64,000 nt of DNA, taken from positions 930,001 through 994,000 of the forward strand of contig CBDEVW010000006.1 in the NCBI GenBank assembly GCA_965243755.1. The letters run 5' to 3'. Numbering within the stretch: position 1 is the first letter of the stretch; every line of letters starts with the position of its first letter. Origin of the DNA: JANSWY01 sp965243755 (GTDB taxonomy: Bacteria; Bacteroidota; Bacteroidia; Cytophagales; Cyclobacteriaceae). Shown in pieces: positions 15,389-23,611 of this stretch. The notes beneath the pieces are model-generated. The model did no database searches. It saw only the letters and a list, made by a program, of their open reading frames with translations, and was not told the origin of the DNA. The position numbers were made by a program, and so were the translations under genes.

Positions 15389-15494
15389 CCATACCACTCA
15401 TGATCCTTAAAAACAAATACAGCAAGTATCAGGTTTTAAATGGTGCATGACTCCATCACTTTTGTCAGATGATTTCTGAACTTACTACAACAAG
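15389..15494 (+). repeat. R1 repeat, copy 2, with the 5' end of the 17303 oxygenase gene
   Basis: Bases 15414-15494 match 17248-17329 almost exactly. That stretch holds the region upstream of the 2OG oxygenase gene plus its ATG and first eight codons (MISE.TTT). After 15495 the match stops. The first 60 bases also match 8912-8975. It is a duplicated gene start without the gene. Confidence 0.75.
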
Positions 15495-15589
15495 ATTTGC
15501 TTTCCAGACTTTCATCCACAGAAGTGCAATAGTTGTTAGACAAGTACAAAGGCCATACACATGATGAATGAAAATACATACTACACTAT

Positions 15590-15665
15590 GTAAAATGTAC
15601 TGGTCGCTTAAAGTTTGCCCGCAGAAGCCTAAACCACTACATTTACACTTGTACTTTAGTCATTA
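15590..15665 (+). other. degenerate attC-like hairpin, class C
   Basis: TGTAAAATGTACTGG pairs with CCACTACATTTACA around a CGCTTAAAG...CCCGCAGAAGCC centre, as in the site at 11461. No good GTTRRRY core is visible at its end. The rest of 15495-15680 shows no gene. Confidence 0.45.
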
Positions 15666-15680
15666 TACTATTTAAATTAG

Positions 15681-16016
15681 ATGTCTTTCAAACTTCAAAT
15701 AGTAAAGGAACTTCAAAAGAATGACTGGGAAATTGTAACGGTTGATGGGAATTTGGATTGGTGGGATGATGAACATTGGGTTCTGAAGTCAACAAAATGG
15801 AATTATGGAGGGAATATTTATATTATCTTCATATTAGATCCAATGGAGGATAATTCTATTTATGAAGTTAAGGCGACTACAAAATTACCAGTTTCCTGGA
15901 ATGATGATGGTAATTTGATTGCATCAATCAGCATGTCAAAAAGAAAGTTCAATCTTAAGCTGAACGAGTTTGTTCAGAAACTAAATCAATTCAGGAAGAC
16001 AAGCGTGAGGTCATGA
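15681..16016 (+). CDS. small hypothetical protein (probable cassette gene)
   Basis: 111 residues, soluble, no signal. The N-terminal part is rich in Trp (W.I.TVDGNLDWWDDEHWVL.STKWNYGG) and the C-terminus is a basic amphipathic helix. Its composition suggests a one-domain alpha/beta protein. No family recognised. It follows a degenerate class C site and precedes a complete class A site, so it sits where a cassette gene should, but no complementary arms flank it. Confidence 0.68.
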   Translation: MSFKLQIVKELQKNDWEIVTVDGNLDWWDDEHWVLKSTKWNYGGNIYIIFILDPMEDNSIYEVKATTKLPVSWNDDGNLIASISMSKRKFNLKLNEFVQKLNQFRKTSVRS

Positions 16017-16019
16017 GAA

Positions 16020-16190
16020 TTGACCCATTGGGGTTTTAAGTCACCCTTCGGAAGAATTAAAACAACGTAGGGAAATCTATCCACATGTAGGCTTTGACAG
16101 TTTTTAAAATGTTGTAAACCGGTTAGATTTGGAGTAAATATGAAATATAGATAAAGAACCCCAGGGTTCTTTATTCAGATGTTGTGTGTC
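16020..16190 (+). other. attC-like site, class A
   Basis: Nearly identical to 9130-9297 through the GTTTTAAGT/ATTAAAAC hairpin, TAGATTTG at 16124 and the AAAGAACCC/GGGTTCTTT palindrome. It ends in the core GTTGTGTGTC at 16181, which is the exact reverse complement of GACACACAAC at 17046. Confidence 0.72.
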
Positions 16191-16192
16191 AC

Positions 16193-17041
16193 ATGCGAAC
16201 TAGAAAAGACCTTCTACACAATCCAATATTCATTTTAAGCTTAGTGATTCTTGCTGTCAATGATCACTTCTGGAAAGACACGTACCATAACTGGCTAACA
16301 GGAAAGATTTCTGACTTAGCTGGACTAATCGTTTTACCTGTATTTATTGCCTTCTTATTTCCAAAACTTACCAAATGGTCTTGCCAGATTTCAGCACTTT
16401 TCTTCATTTATTGGAAGACAGAACTTTCGAACGGCTTGATAGAGTTGCTGAACCAAAACGGTATCTTTAGCTTTAAACGAATCATTGATTTCACAGATTT
16501 CATCGCTTTAATGATTTTGCCAATTTCATGGCTATTGATAAATCCTCAGTATCAGAAAAGCACTCGGACTAATACCATCGGAACATCATTTTTAGTACTA
16601 ATTACATTTCTAACTTTGACCGCAACTTCAATCAGACCAATTCAAACGCTTGAACCAGAGGGAACCATATTGGTGAACAAAAAACATTATCTCAAAGTCC
16701 CAAAAGATACGGTTCTAGATAGAATTGAACGACTTGGATATACATATGAACTATCAGATAATTTCTATCGAATCAAAGATATAATTGTTCCTGAAATTGC
16801 TAGAGGACGTCAGTTTGGAATTAAACAAGACACAATTAAAGAATTGACCTTTTCTTTTATTGATTTTCCTTATCAACCAACGAAGAAACAAGAGCGGTTG
16901 GGCGCTCAATACTTATACATTCATGAAGTTAAATTTTCTGATATAAATACCATCACGGACTGGAGGGTAATGAAAAAATACAGTAAACTCTATGGGGATA
17001 TTTCTAAGGAACTATTTGCGAAGGAATCCACTAAGAAATGA
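16193..17041 (+). CDS. four-TM membrane protein of unknown function (cassette gene)
   Basis: 282 residues from the ATG at 16193; a GTG at 16184 lies inside the attC core and is rejected. About four hydrophobic segments lie in the first 155 residues. They include the sequence NDHFWKD..HNWLTGKISDLAGLIVLPVF, a pattern I have seen in membrane proteins of other bacteria where NDH....TGKLSD.AGL is conserved. A soluble C-terminal domain of about 120 residues follows. The function is unknown. Exact 10-base cassette pairing with 17046-17055. Confidence 0.78.
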   Translation: MRTRKDLLHNPIFILSLVILAVNDHFWKDTYHNWLTGKISDLAGLIVLPVFIAFLFPKLTKWSCQISALFFIYWKTELSNGLIELLNQNGIFSFKRIIDFTDFIALMILPISWLLINPQYQKSTRTNTIGTSFLVLITFLTLTATSIRPIQTLEPEGTILVNKKHYLKVPKDTVLDRIERLGYTYELSDNFYRIKDIIVPEIARGRQFGIKQDTIKELTFSFIDFPYQPTKKQERLGAQYLYIHEVKFSDINTITDWRVMKKYSKLYGDISKELFAKESTKK

Positions 17042-17045
17042 GAGC

Positions 17046-17216
17046 GACACACAACATATGCTATGAATGAATGGGGTTTCATCGGTCAGAATACTTTCGT
17101 GGGGGTTGGAAAGTCCGCCACAAGTAATACATTTGAAAAAAGCGGCTGTGGAGGTGCAGAACTTGAAAGGTCAGTGCTTGCTAATCCCCACTCATCATAG
17201 CTGAGCGTTATATGCC
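17046..17216 (+). other. attC-like site, class D, right array edge
   Basis: GACACACAAC begins it. The stem GCTATGAATGAATGGGG near 17060 pairs with CCCCACTCATCATAGC near 17186. The core GTTATATGCC is at 17207. Beyond it no cassette follows; the sequence runs into the R1 repeat and the chromosomal oxygenase gene. Confidence 0.7.
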
Positions 17217-17302
17217 ATAGTAGTCTCAATGAAATGCTTTTTGTGCCTAAATACAGCAAGTATCAGGTTTTAAATCGTGCATGACTCCATCACCTTTGTC
17301 AG

Positions 17303-18040
17303 ATGATTTCTGAACATACTACAACAAGTACTGATAACTTGCTCAATAAACTTTCCGCTATTGATTGGAAGACCGTTACCGAGTCGATGAATGAGCATGG
17401 CTATGCGACCATACCGAAGATGCTGTCCAGCGACCAATGCAATCAGCTGATACAGTCCTATACATCGGATTTGTACCGAAAGACCATCAACATGGCGAGG
17501 TATAGATTTGGAAAGGGCGAGTATAAATATTTTCGATACCCATTGCCAGCAGTTATTCAATCCATCCGGGAAGTGATGTACCCGAATCTTTCCTCTATTG
17601 CCAATCAATGGATGGAAGTTCTGAAACTGAACACTGTGTATCCCGAGACTTTGGATGAGCTGCTAATGTATTGCCATCAATTTGACCAGAGGAAACCCAC
17701 TCCGTTGATCCTGAAATACAAAAAAGGGGATTTCAACACACTCCATCAGGACCTGTATGGTGAGGTGTTTTTTCCCATGCAGGTGGTGTTGTTTTTGAAT
17801 GAACCGGGTAGAGATTATGATGGGGGCGAATTTGTGCTTACACAACAAACACCGAGGGCTCAATCTAAAGCGATTGTGCTGAAGCCTCATAAGGGGGATA
17901 TGCTTATTTTTGCTACCAAATTCAGGCCGGTGAAAGGTACCCGTGGATATTATAGGGCAATGATGAAGCATGGGGTGAGTGAGGTTACCATGGGGGAGCG
18001 GCATACCGTAGGTGTCATATTTCATGATGCACGCCAATGA
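17303..18040 (+). CDS. 2OG-Fe(II) oxygenase (prolyl-4-hydroxylase-like)
   Basis: 245 residues. The double-stranded beta-helix core has the iron triad HQD (His148, Asp150) with a distal His in MMKHGVS, followed by R..VGVIFHDA, typical of the COG3826-like oxygenases that accompany Ada and AlkB domains. These enzymes use 2-oxoglutarate and O2. The role of this one in alkylation repair is inferred from the neighbours. It overlaps the Ada-domain gene by four bases. Its upstream region and first codons are duplicated at 15414-15494. Confidence 0.88.
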   Translation: MISEHTTTSTDNLLNKLSAIDWKTVTESMNEHGYATIPKMLSSDQCNQLIQSYTSDLYRKTINMARYRFGKGEYKYFRYPLPAVIQSIREVMYPNLSSIANQWMEVLKLNTVYPETLDELLMYCHQFDQRKPTPLILKYKKGDFNTLHQDLYGEVFFPMQVVLFLNEPGRDYDGGEFVLTQQTPRAQSKAIVLKPHKGDMLIFATKFRPVKGTRGYYRAMMKHGVSEVTMGERHTVGVIFHDARQ

Positions 18041-18285
18041 TCAGGCACGATGAAATTGATCGGAGAGCCCTTCAACGCAAGATTCGGCAAAGGGAATTTC
18101 AATATGCCGGAAATCGCTCTTTGAAGATTTACGGATCACTTGATTGCCAATCGGGCCGAAGGATGCTAAAGCACAACAGGGTGTTTTTTAAAGACGAAAA
18201 GCAAGCGGTACAATTGGGATACAGGCCTTGTGGGCATTGTATGAGAAAAGCATATGAAGAATGGAAAAATAGCGTTGATTACTGA
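18037..18285 (+). CDS. small Ada-type metal-binding domain protein
   Basis: 82 residues. The core is KIYGSLDC(37)QSGRR, then VFF.DE..A...GYRPCGHC (Cys65, Cys68), the pattern of the Ada N-terminal zinc domain. The full Ada site uses four Cys; here the second (Ada Cys42) has no counterpart and SGRRM stands in its place, while the equivalent of the methyl-accepting Cys38 (Cys37) is kept. No AraC or methyltransferase domain is attached. It lies in an operon with the oxygenase (4-base overlap) and AlkB (32-base overlap). Confidence 0.82.
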   Translation: MIRHDEIDRRALQRKIRQREFQYAGNRSLKIYGSLDCQSGRRMLKHNRVFFKDEKQAVQLGYRPCGHCMRKAYEEWKNSVDY

Positions 18286-18868
18286 TCCATACTTAAACCT
18301 GCTTCCTTTTGATGGAGAGGTGTATTACTTTGGGAAAATCCTGGATGAGGAAACATCTAGGAGCTACTTCAATATACTGTACCGTCAGGTGGAGTGGGAA
18401 AGTGATAAAGTATTCATTTTTGGAAAGGAGATCATCACCAGGCGGAAGGTGGCCTGGTATGGAGATCAGCCCTATCAATACACGTATTCCAACAGTACTA
18501 AATCAGCCATTCCATGGACCAAAGAGCTCCTTGAGTTGAAAACATTAATTGAAAATCAATCCGGAGAGCGTTATAATTCCTGTTTGCTCAATCTTTATGA
18601 CACAGGTGAAGTGGGCATGGGATGGCACAGCGATGCGGAAAAGGAATTGAAAGCGCATGGTGCAATTGCGTCATTAAGTCTGGGGGAAGCAAGGAAATTT
18701 GCCTTTAAACATAAGGTCACTGGAAAATCTGTTTCCTTACCATTGGAAGATGGGAGCCTGATGGTGATGAAAGGCATCACTCAGAGCCATTGGCTGCATC
18801 GGCTACCACCCACCAAAAAAGTAAAAGGCCCCAGAATAAACCTGACGTTCCGGACCATCAATGGCTAA
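18254..18868 (+). CDS. alkB: AlkB-like 2-oxoglutarate-dependent DNA repair dioxygenase
   Basis: 204 residues. The AlkB core has H125-x-D127 (GWHSDAE), the distal His in HWLHRLP (His182), and the 2OG-binding Arg in RINLTFR (R194, with R200 following). The family oxidatively removes alkyl groups from 1-meA and 3-meC in DNA or RNA. The start overlaps the Ada-domain gene by 32 bases, which suggests coupled translation; a later start would remove part of the N-terminal lid. Last gene of the three-gene operon. Confidence 0.9.
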   Translation: MKNGKIALITDPYLNLLPFDGEVYYFGKILDEETSRSYFNILYRQVEWESDKVFIFGKEIITRRKVAWYGDQPYQYTYSNSTKSAIPWTKELLELKTLIENQSGERYNSCLLNLYDTGEVGMGWHSDAEKELKAHGAIASLSLGEARKFAFKHKVTGKSVSLPLEDGSLMVMKGITQSHWLHRLPPTKKVKGPRINLTFRTING

Positions 18869-18971
18869 TGTTGATATTTTCCAAAGAGCCATTCCTTAAT
18901 TAACCTATGTGAATGCGATTGCTTTCCCGGCACCTGAGATTTGTAGCATAATCATTCAAAAACAAATAAAA

Positions 18972-20576
18972 ATGCTACATCTAAAATTCAAGAATCACTT
19001 CAATCAAAGCAGTAACCCGTTCAGACTAAGTATGGTTTTCCTATTCGTGCTGACCATTATCCTGGAGGCTTGTAAGGATGAAGAAACAATTAAGTCTGAT
19101 GCCATTTCGGTGGATCAGGTAATAGCGTCAATGGGTGCCGGTACGGTGGCACACATGCAATATACGGCTACCGGTGAGTTTATCGAACCTCATCAGGGTG
19201 GGCAGGAAATGGATCACCTGAATGAAGTTTCCGCAACTTTTGAGTACACAGCGCTGACAGCTTTGAATGGAAGGCAGTTGGATTATTCCTGGAATCAGTC
19301 TTTCATCTATCCTTTCGCCTATGACGGCACCTCGAGGGTGATCATCAATGATAAAAATGGCTCCATAGAGGGTGCGCATGGTCTGGGAAGCAGATTTTTT
19401 GGCTTTGACGCACCAGTGCCATTGTTTCCAGCACGCCTTGAAGCGATCCTTAAAACAGCGCTGATGTCCAATCCCATAGCACTACTGAAGGCGCTGGAAC
19501 AACAGGGTCCCGGAACAAAGACCAATGCGGAATTTACTTTCACCTTATCACAAGGTGAGCAGCTACCGGAAATCGAGATCATTATCGATGAAAATACTTT
19601 ACTTCCGGTTTCTGCCCGTACGCAGGAAGCTGACTTTCTTTTGGGAGATGTCCTTTTCGAAATACATTATTCCAACTGGCAGACAGTAAATGGTCATGTG
19701 ATGTATCCGACTCAACTGACTTATTACCTGGGTGAGGAGATCATCAGAACAGAAAAGCGCTCGAATGTGGTGATTAACCCGGAAGTTCCTGCCGATGCTT
19801 TCAGCCCTGCAGCGACCGGATCTTATGATGAACAACAGGGGAGGTACGGGATACTATCGTCGCAGTGGTATCATAGAATGTTTTCTTTTGGGTTCTCACA
19901 GGATTTTCCAATGGCTGAAACCAATATCACACCAATCAGCGATCAGGTGTTTGTGATCACTGGGGGTGCGGAGCTGGCTTATGTGAGCCTGGCGGTAACC
20001 ACCGAGGAAGGCATCATTCTCATAGAACCCTCGCTCAACCCAAGGCGTTCAAAGGCAGTTTTTGAGGTTATTGACAAGTATTTCGGAGGAAAACCGATCA
20101 CTGCTGTGGCTGCCACTCATCATCACATGGACCACTTTGGTGGAGTCACATACTTCGCTCAGTTAGGGGCCGACGTTTATATTGGAGAAAGTGCTGTAGG
20201 ATTTGTTCAATCGGTATTGGAAGCAAAGCACGAACTTTTGGGCATAAGTCCACAAAATGTTAAGGTGACGGGAATCTCTGATAAAGTATCAATCGAAGGC
20301 GCATTTGAGGCCATACCGCTTCCAACACCTCACACTGAGGACATGCTGGTCTTTTACTTTCCAGACCTCAAGGCTTTGTATGTGGGTGATATTTTCAATG
20401 CAGGTCTTTACTATGGCTATGATTATTATACCCCAGGCACTCAGGCTACACTAAAAGAAAGAGCGCAGTTACTACGAGCGTTCATTGCACAACAAGGTTT
20501 AGAAGTGGAGACGTTGCTGACAGTGCATGGTGGCCAAACAACCATCGGGGAATTGCATCTGCTGGCAGATAAATAA
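18972..20576 (+). CDS. MBL-fold metallohydrolase lipoprotein
   Basis: 534 residues from the ATG at 18972; a GTG at 18909 gives a long non-signal extension and is less likely. The signal ends in a lipobox (LEAC). Residues of about 60-300 form a beta-rich domain without a known name. The C-terminal 230 residues are a metallo-beta-lactamase fold with ATHHHMDH, a further His in TPHTEDM, an Asp in YVGDIFN and a final His in TVHGG, so a two-metal site looks complete. The substrate is unknown. A terminator follows. Confidence 0.85.
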   Translation: MLHLKFKNHFNQSSNPFRLSMVFLFVLTIILEACKDEETIKSDAISVDQVIASMGAGTVAHMQYTATGEFIEPHQGGQEMDHLNEVSATFEYTALTALNGRQLDYSWNQSFIYPFAYDGTSRVIINDKNGSIEGAHGLGSRFFGFDAPVPLFPARLEAILKTALMSNPIALLKALEQQGPGTKTNAEFTFTLSQGEQLPEIEIIIDENTLLPVSARTQEADFLLGDVLFEIHYSNWQTVNGHVMYPTQLTYYLGEEIIRTEKRSNVVINPEVPADAFSPAATGSYDEQQGRYGILSSQWYHRMFSFGFSQDFPMAETNITPISDQVFVITGGAELAYVSLAVTTEEGIILIEPSLNPRRSKAVFEVIDKYFGGKPITAVAATHHHMDHFGGVTYFAQLGADVYIGESAVGFVQSVLEAKHELLGISPQNVKVTGISDKVSIEGAFEAIPLPTPHTEDMLVFYFPDLKALYVGDIFNAGLYYGYDYYTPGTQATLKERAQLLRAFIAQQGLEVETLLTVHGGQTTIGELHLLADK

Positions 20577-20602
20577 ACATCATTAGTTACTGAAAGTCAC
20601 AG

Positions 20603-20632
20603 GGAGGTCGCCAATATTGCGATCTCCTTTTT
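20603..20632 (+). terminator. rho-independent terminator
   Basis: GGAGGTCGC pairs with GCGATCTCC (one G-T pair) around a CAATATT loop and is followed by five T. It closes the MBL-fold gene. Confidence 0.85.
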
Positions 20633-20668
20633 ATGTTTGGGGCATAATTGAAAACATCATCGAAATCA

Positions 20669-21247
20669 ATGTCCAGGCTACTATTTGATAACATCCGTTC
20701 AAAAACCAGTATTACGGAAGAGGAATTTGAAAAGTTCATGAAGTATGGTTCCGTAAAGCATTTGGCAAAAAATGACCACCTGCTCCGGCGTGGTGAAACA
20801 GCCAAATCAATGGCCTTTGTTGTTAGCGGCGTACTCTGTACATTCAGCATTGATGAAAAAGGAGAAAAACATGTCATTCAAATTGCCCTTCAAAACCATT
20901 GGATTACTGACCTTTTTAGCTTGTTTGCTCAGGAACCTTCCACTTATGACATAGTAGCAATTGAAGCCTCTGAATTGATTCTTTTTTCAAAAGACGGATT
21001 TGAAGCAGCCTGCAAGGAGTTACCAGTACTTGAAAGATTTTTCCGGTTGCTCATCCAAAACGGGTATGTCAATTCCCAAAAAAGGATTTCCAGGATTTAT
21101 AGCCACTCAGCAGAACAGCGGTACCTGGAACTCATTAGCCATAACAAAGACATCATCAACAACATTCCCCAGCACCTGGTAGCCTCTTATCTGGGTATTA
21201 AACCTCAGTCACTCAGCAGAATAAGAAAGCAGTTGATGGAAAAATAA
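20669..21247 (+). CDS. Crp/Fnr-family cyclic-nucleotide-binding regulator
   Basis: 192 residues from the ATG at 20669; a TTG at 20648 is the alternative. The cNMP-binding beta-roll (LLRRGETAKSMAFVVSGVLCTFSIDEKGEKHV) is followed by a short C-terminal helix-turn-helix (HLVASYLGIKPQSLSRIRK). No Fe-S Cys cluster is seen, so it is of the Bacteroidota Crp-like type rather than Fnr. It is encoded directly upstream of the HbpS/GlcG and dioxygenase genes and may regulate them. Confidence 0.88.
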   Translation: MSRLLFDNIRSKTSITEEEFEKFMKYGSVKHLAKNDHLLRRGETAKSMAFVVSGVLCTFSIDEKGEKHVIQIALQNHWITDLFSLFAQEPSTYDIVAIEASELILFSKDGFEAACKELPVLERFFRLLIQNGYVNSQKRISRIYSHSAEQRYLELISHNKDIINNIPQHLVASYLGIKPQSLSRIRKQLMEK

Positions 21248-21331
21248 CATTCCGACACCTTAGTTAACATAGGTGAATGGATTTGATGTGAGCAGACAGG
21301 ATCTTTGTCATATAAACAAAGGATAACTACT

Positions 21332-21763
21332 ATGCTTACATTAGAACTGGCAAAGAATTTATGCGACAGTGCACTTCAAAGCGCTGCAGTATCCAACCTG
21401 AACCCATTGACTGTGGTGGTTTTGGACGCAGGGGGGCACCCGGTGTGTGTCATGAGACAGGATGGTGCCGGGATATTGCGCTATGAAATTGCTTACGGCA
21501 AAGCCTGGGGAGCACTGGGCATGGGAATGGGCACCAGCACTTTCAGCGAACTTACCGCCCGACAAGGCACTCACCAATCATTTGTCCAATCCCTGATGGT
21601 CGCGTCAGGAGGGAGGGTGATCCCAACCAGAGGAGGTATTTTAATCCGGAACAGAGATGGTCAACTCATTGGAGCCATGGGCATTAGCGGAGACTCTCCG
21701 GAAAACGACGAGCAATGTGCACTCTACGCCATTCAAAAACATCAATTAATACCTCAACCATAA
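21332..21763 (+). CDS. GlcG/HbpS-family protein
   Basis: 143 residues. The start is the ATG at 21332, preceded by AAAGGATAA; the in-frame TTG at 21305 is rejected. Family motifs are present: VVVLDAGGHPV...RQDGA, a K.W.ALGMGM segment and GGILIRN.DGQLIGAMGISGDSPENDE. Family members such as HbpS bind haem and others occur in glycolate loci; the ligand here is unknown. It is probably co-regulated with the Crp-like gene upstream and the dioxygenase downstream. Confidence 0.85.
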   Translation: MLTLELAKNLCDSALQSAAVSNLNPLTVVVLDAGGHPVCVMRQDGAGILRYEIAYGKAWGALGMGMGTSTFSELTARQGTHQSFVQSLMVASGGRVIPTRGGILIRNRDGQLIGAMGISGDSPENDEQCALYAIQKHQLIPQP

Positions 21764-21804
21764 TATCCGGATAACTAATAGAAGATAAAATCAAAGTAAA
21801 ACCA

Positions 21805-22632
21805 ATGAATCAGATGAATATCAAATCTTTAACGAAGATGGCCAAAGGTTTACCTGATAGCCAGATGATGCCAGTATTGTTTGTAGGCCATGGCAACCCA
21901 ATGAATGCATTGGCTGATAATGCAATCACCGAGGGTTGGAAGCGCATGACCAGGGGCCTGAACCCGGTGGTGATTCTATGCATTTCTGCCCACTGGGAAA
22001 CGCTGGGTACTTATGTAACTGCCACCCCAAAACCCAGAACGATCCATGATTTTGGCGGCTTTCCCAAAAGGTTGTTTGAAGTCCAATATCCGGCACCAGG
22101 AGCTCCTGAAGTTGCCAGAGACATCACCCAAACCATTCAGAGTGTCACCGTAGAAGAAGATCACGAATGGGGATTGGATCATGGCACCTGGTCCGTATTG
22201 GTAAAAATGTTTCCGGAAGCCAATGTGCCTGTTTTTCAATTGAGCCTGAATAGAAAGATGTCTCCAAAGGCCCACTATGAGCTTGGCAGGGAGCTTCAGT
22301 ATCTCAGGCGAAAGGGGGTGTTGATCGTGGGTAGTGGAAACATTGTACACAACCTGAGGATGGCCAAATGGAAGGCGGATGAGCCATACGACTGGGCGGT
22401 GGCATTTGATGAGCAGGTAAAGACATTGATTTTGAATGACGAGCATGAGACCCTACTCAAGGCAGATCAACTGAATAGTGCTGCGGGATTGTCTATTCCC
22501 ACCGCGGAGCACTACCTGCCAATGCTTTACACCCTGGGTTTAAAACATGGTGAAGATCAGCTTACCTTTTTCAATGAAACCATCGATATGGGATCCATGT
22601 CAATGAGGTCTTTTGTTTTGTCACAGCCTTGA
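21805..22632 (+). CDS. ygiD: YgiD-type extradiol (4,5-DOPA) dioxygenase
   Basis: 275 residues. The LigB/DODA fold carries metal-ligand motifs VGHGNPMNAL, CISAHWET, WGLDHGTW and GSGNIVHNL, matching YgiD of enterobacteria, which cleaves catechol-type rings such as L-DOPA with a Zn or Fe ion. The physiological substrate is unknown. The start has two nearby ATGs (codons 1 and 4); the leader up to MMPVLFVGHG is longer than usual, so a start further in is possible. It follows the HbpS-like gene by 41 bases. Confidence 0.88.
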   Translation: MNQMNIKSLTKMAKGLPDSQMMPVLFVGHGNPMNALADNAITEGWKRMTRGLNPVVILCISAHWETLGTYVTATPKPRTIHDFGGFPKRLFEVQYPAPGAPEVARDITQTIQSVTVEEDHEWGLDHGTWSVLVKMFPEANVPVFQLSLNRKMSPKAHYELGRELQYLRRKGVLIVGSGNIVHNLRMAKWKADEPYDWAVAFDEQVKTLILNDEHETLLKADQLNSAAGLSIPTAEHYLPMLYTLGLKHGEDQLTFFNETIDMGSMSMRSFVLSQP

Positions 22633-22786
22633 GTTGAATCCTTGTTAAAAGTAATGACTGACTGGTGGAGTTAACTCATCGGTTGGTCAAACTTGTGGTG
22701 CGGGTAGTCAATAATATTTCACTTTTCATCAAAAACATTTAGAAATGCCATGAATAACAATCAGATTAGTCCCATAAAACAATTGT

Positions 22787-23563
22787 ATGAGATTCTATTT
22801 AACCTTTCTAATCATCACGCTTTCGTCTGCTGCCTTTAGTCAGACTGCTGATTCCGCAAATTTTGAATGGCCGAATGGAGAGACCCTGGCGATCAGTTTG
22901 TCCTATGATGATGCGCTCAATAGTCAACTGGATAATGCTGTGCCTGTTTTGGACCGGCATGGTTTCAAAGCATCGTTTTATATCATTCCTGCAAGTGACG
23001 TTGTTGGTCAGCGGATGAAAGAATGGAGGGCTTTGGCTAAAAATGGACACGAACTGGGTAATCATTCAATATTTCACCCCTGCAGCAAAAATGAAGGGCA
23101 TGATTGGGTGCCTGACTACAAAAACATGGATGAATACACCATTGCCAGAATAACGGAGGAATTGATGCTTGCCAATACCTTTTTAAAAGCTATTGATGGA
23201 AAGAACGAGCGTACTTATACACCTCCTTGTGGCAGTTTGATCACCAGGGAAGGTAATTATTTGCCTGAAGTTGCCAACCTGTTTGTCGCCATCAAGGGAC
23301 AGGGAATGACCAACGGGTTTTCCACGCTTTGGGCTCCTGCCGAGGTGACAGGTGAGGATTTAATTGAGTATGTTAAACTTCAGGAGAAGGAAGGATCAGT
23401 AAAATTGGTAAATATCCTTTTCCATGGTATTGGGGGCGATCATTTGTCAGTGTCCACTGAGGCCCACTCACAGCTGATAACCTACCTGTCAGAGAATAAT
23501 GAGAAATATTGGATTGATTCTTATATCAACATCATGCGTTATGTGAATTCGAATGCTCAATAA
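22787..23563 (+). CDS. secreted polysaccharide deacetylase (CE4/NodB)
   Basis: 258 residues. An N-terminal signal peptide (cleavage after AFSQ) precedes a NodB-homology domain with the catalytic and metal Asp pair in LSYDDAL, the metal His pair in HELGNHSIFHP, TYTPPCGS for motif 3, and the terminal LFHGIGGDH. The target may be acetylated glycans in the envelope or algal polysaccharide. It stands alone, followed by a convergent minus-strand gene 48 bases away. Confidence 0.85.
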   Translation: MRFYLTFLIITLSSAAFSQTADSANFEWPNGETLAISLSYDDALNSQLDNAVPVLDRHGFKASFYIIPASDVVGQRMKEWRALAKNGHELGNHSIFHPCSKNEGHDWVPDYKNMDEYTIARITEELMLANTFLKAIDGKNERTYTPPCGSLITREGNYLPEVANLFVAIKGQGMTNGFSTLWAPAEVTGEDLIEYVKLQEKEGSVKLVNILFHGIGGDHLSVSTEAHSQLITYLSENNEKYWIDSYINIMRYVNSNAQ

Positions 23564-23611
23564 TCGTTGATTGAGTTCAAGAATTATGAGCGATTTTAGA
23601 TGATAAACTAA

